A DNA stretch of 64,000 bases, from the NCBI GenBank assembly GCA_000231825.2, contig JH720303.1:124001-188000 (forward strand). The letters run 5' to 3'. Both the position numbers and the translations under genes were made by a program. Below, piece after piece: positions 63,933-64,000 of the stretch; the stretch's first letter is position 1; each line of letters begins with the position of its first letter. The DNA comes from Tetrahymena elliotti 4EA. Its lineage: Eukaryota; Ciliophora; Oligohymenophorea; Hymenostomatida; Tetrahymenidae. The notes beneath the pieces were generated by a model, which worked only from the letters and a program-made list of their open reading frames with translations, made no database searches and was not told where the DNA came from.

Positions 63933-64000
63933 TTTTAAATTAAATCTTATCTAAATAAATTTTGATGAGTTGACTAGCTATTTTATTTATTAAAATCGCT
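63933..64000. other. Start of acyl-CoA synthetase upstream region
   Basis: The last 68 bases lie just upstream of the synthetase start codon; AT-rich and non-coding as far as visible. Confidence 0.5.

Noticed and set aside
1..64000. tRNA genes, CRISPR arrays, telomeric repeats, chromosome-breakage sequence
   Set aside because: I looked for cloverleaf B-box-like words, regular spacer arrays, C4A2/G4T2 runs and the Tetrahymena breakage consensus by eye and saw none; a program search could still find a weak case.

Overview
The window reads as nuclear DNA of an oligohymenophorean ciliate, most like Tetrahymena. It is very AT-rich. Every recognisable gene is open only if TAA and TAG are read as glutamine, and every gene ends in TGA. 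Introns are GT...AG, mostly 50-120 nt with a few of 185-464 nt; Paramecium introns are much shorter. The species assignment is inference. The gene models below were read by hand with the ciliate code, and the coding length of every spliced model is a multiple of three.

Left part (1-17.8 kb): a coiled-coil/F-box-like gene (minus) is divergent from coatomer zeta (plus, five exons). A 1545-aa FAM161-family basal-body/cilium protein (minus) follows. Then come a block of four diverged ~200-250 bp repeats, a small multi-exon gene (plus) and a 1432-aa Q/N-rich protein (minus). A 5.6-kb interval (17.8-23.4 kb) has no gene I can defend, only two weak ORFs.

Middle (23.4-46.9 kb): two Q/N-rich unknown proteins on plus (792 and 1834 aa); a 125-bp inverted-repeat element; a PEK-type eIF2alpha-kinase-like gene with a membrane segment (minus); a probable mitochondrial coiled-coil protein (minus); a decayed protein-kinase relic with a 350-bp tandem module (plus); an 898-aa Q-rich unknown (minus); and a 258-aa multi-pass membrane protein (minus).

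Right part (47-64 kb): mitochondrial ribosomal protein uL22 (plus); an EF-hand protein (minus) divergent from CFAP57 (plus; WD repeats plus coiled coil); a small Cys-rich single-pass membrane protein (plus); a tRNA-ligase-like RNA ligase/kinase (minus); and an ACSS3/PrpE-type short-chain acyl-CoA synthetase (minus).

The genes are unrelated housekeeping, ciliary and ciliate-specific units with separate promoters; nothing looks like an operon. The pieces most worth following up are the RNA ligase-kinase without a visible phosphodiesterase domain, the short-ectodomain PEK-like kinase, the kinase relic with duplicated modules, the inverted-repeat element, and the Q/N-rich unknown proteins.
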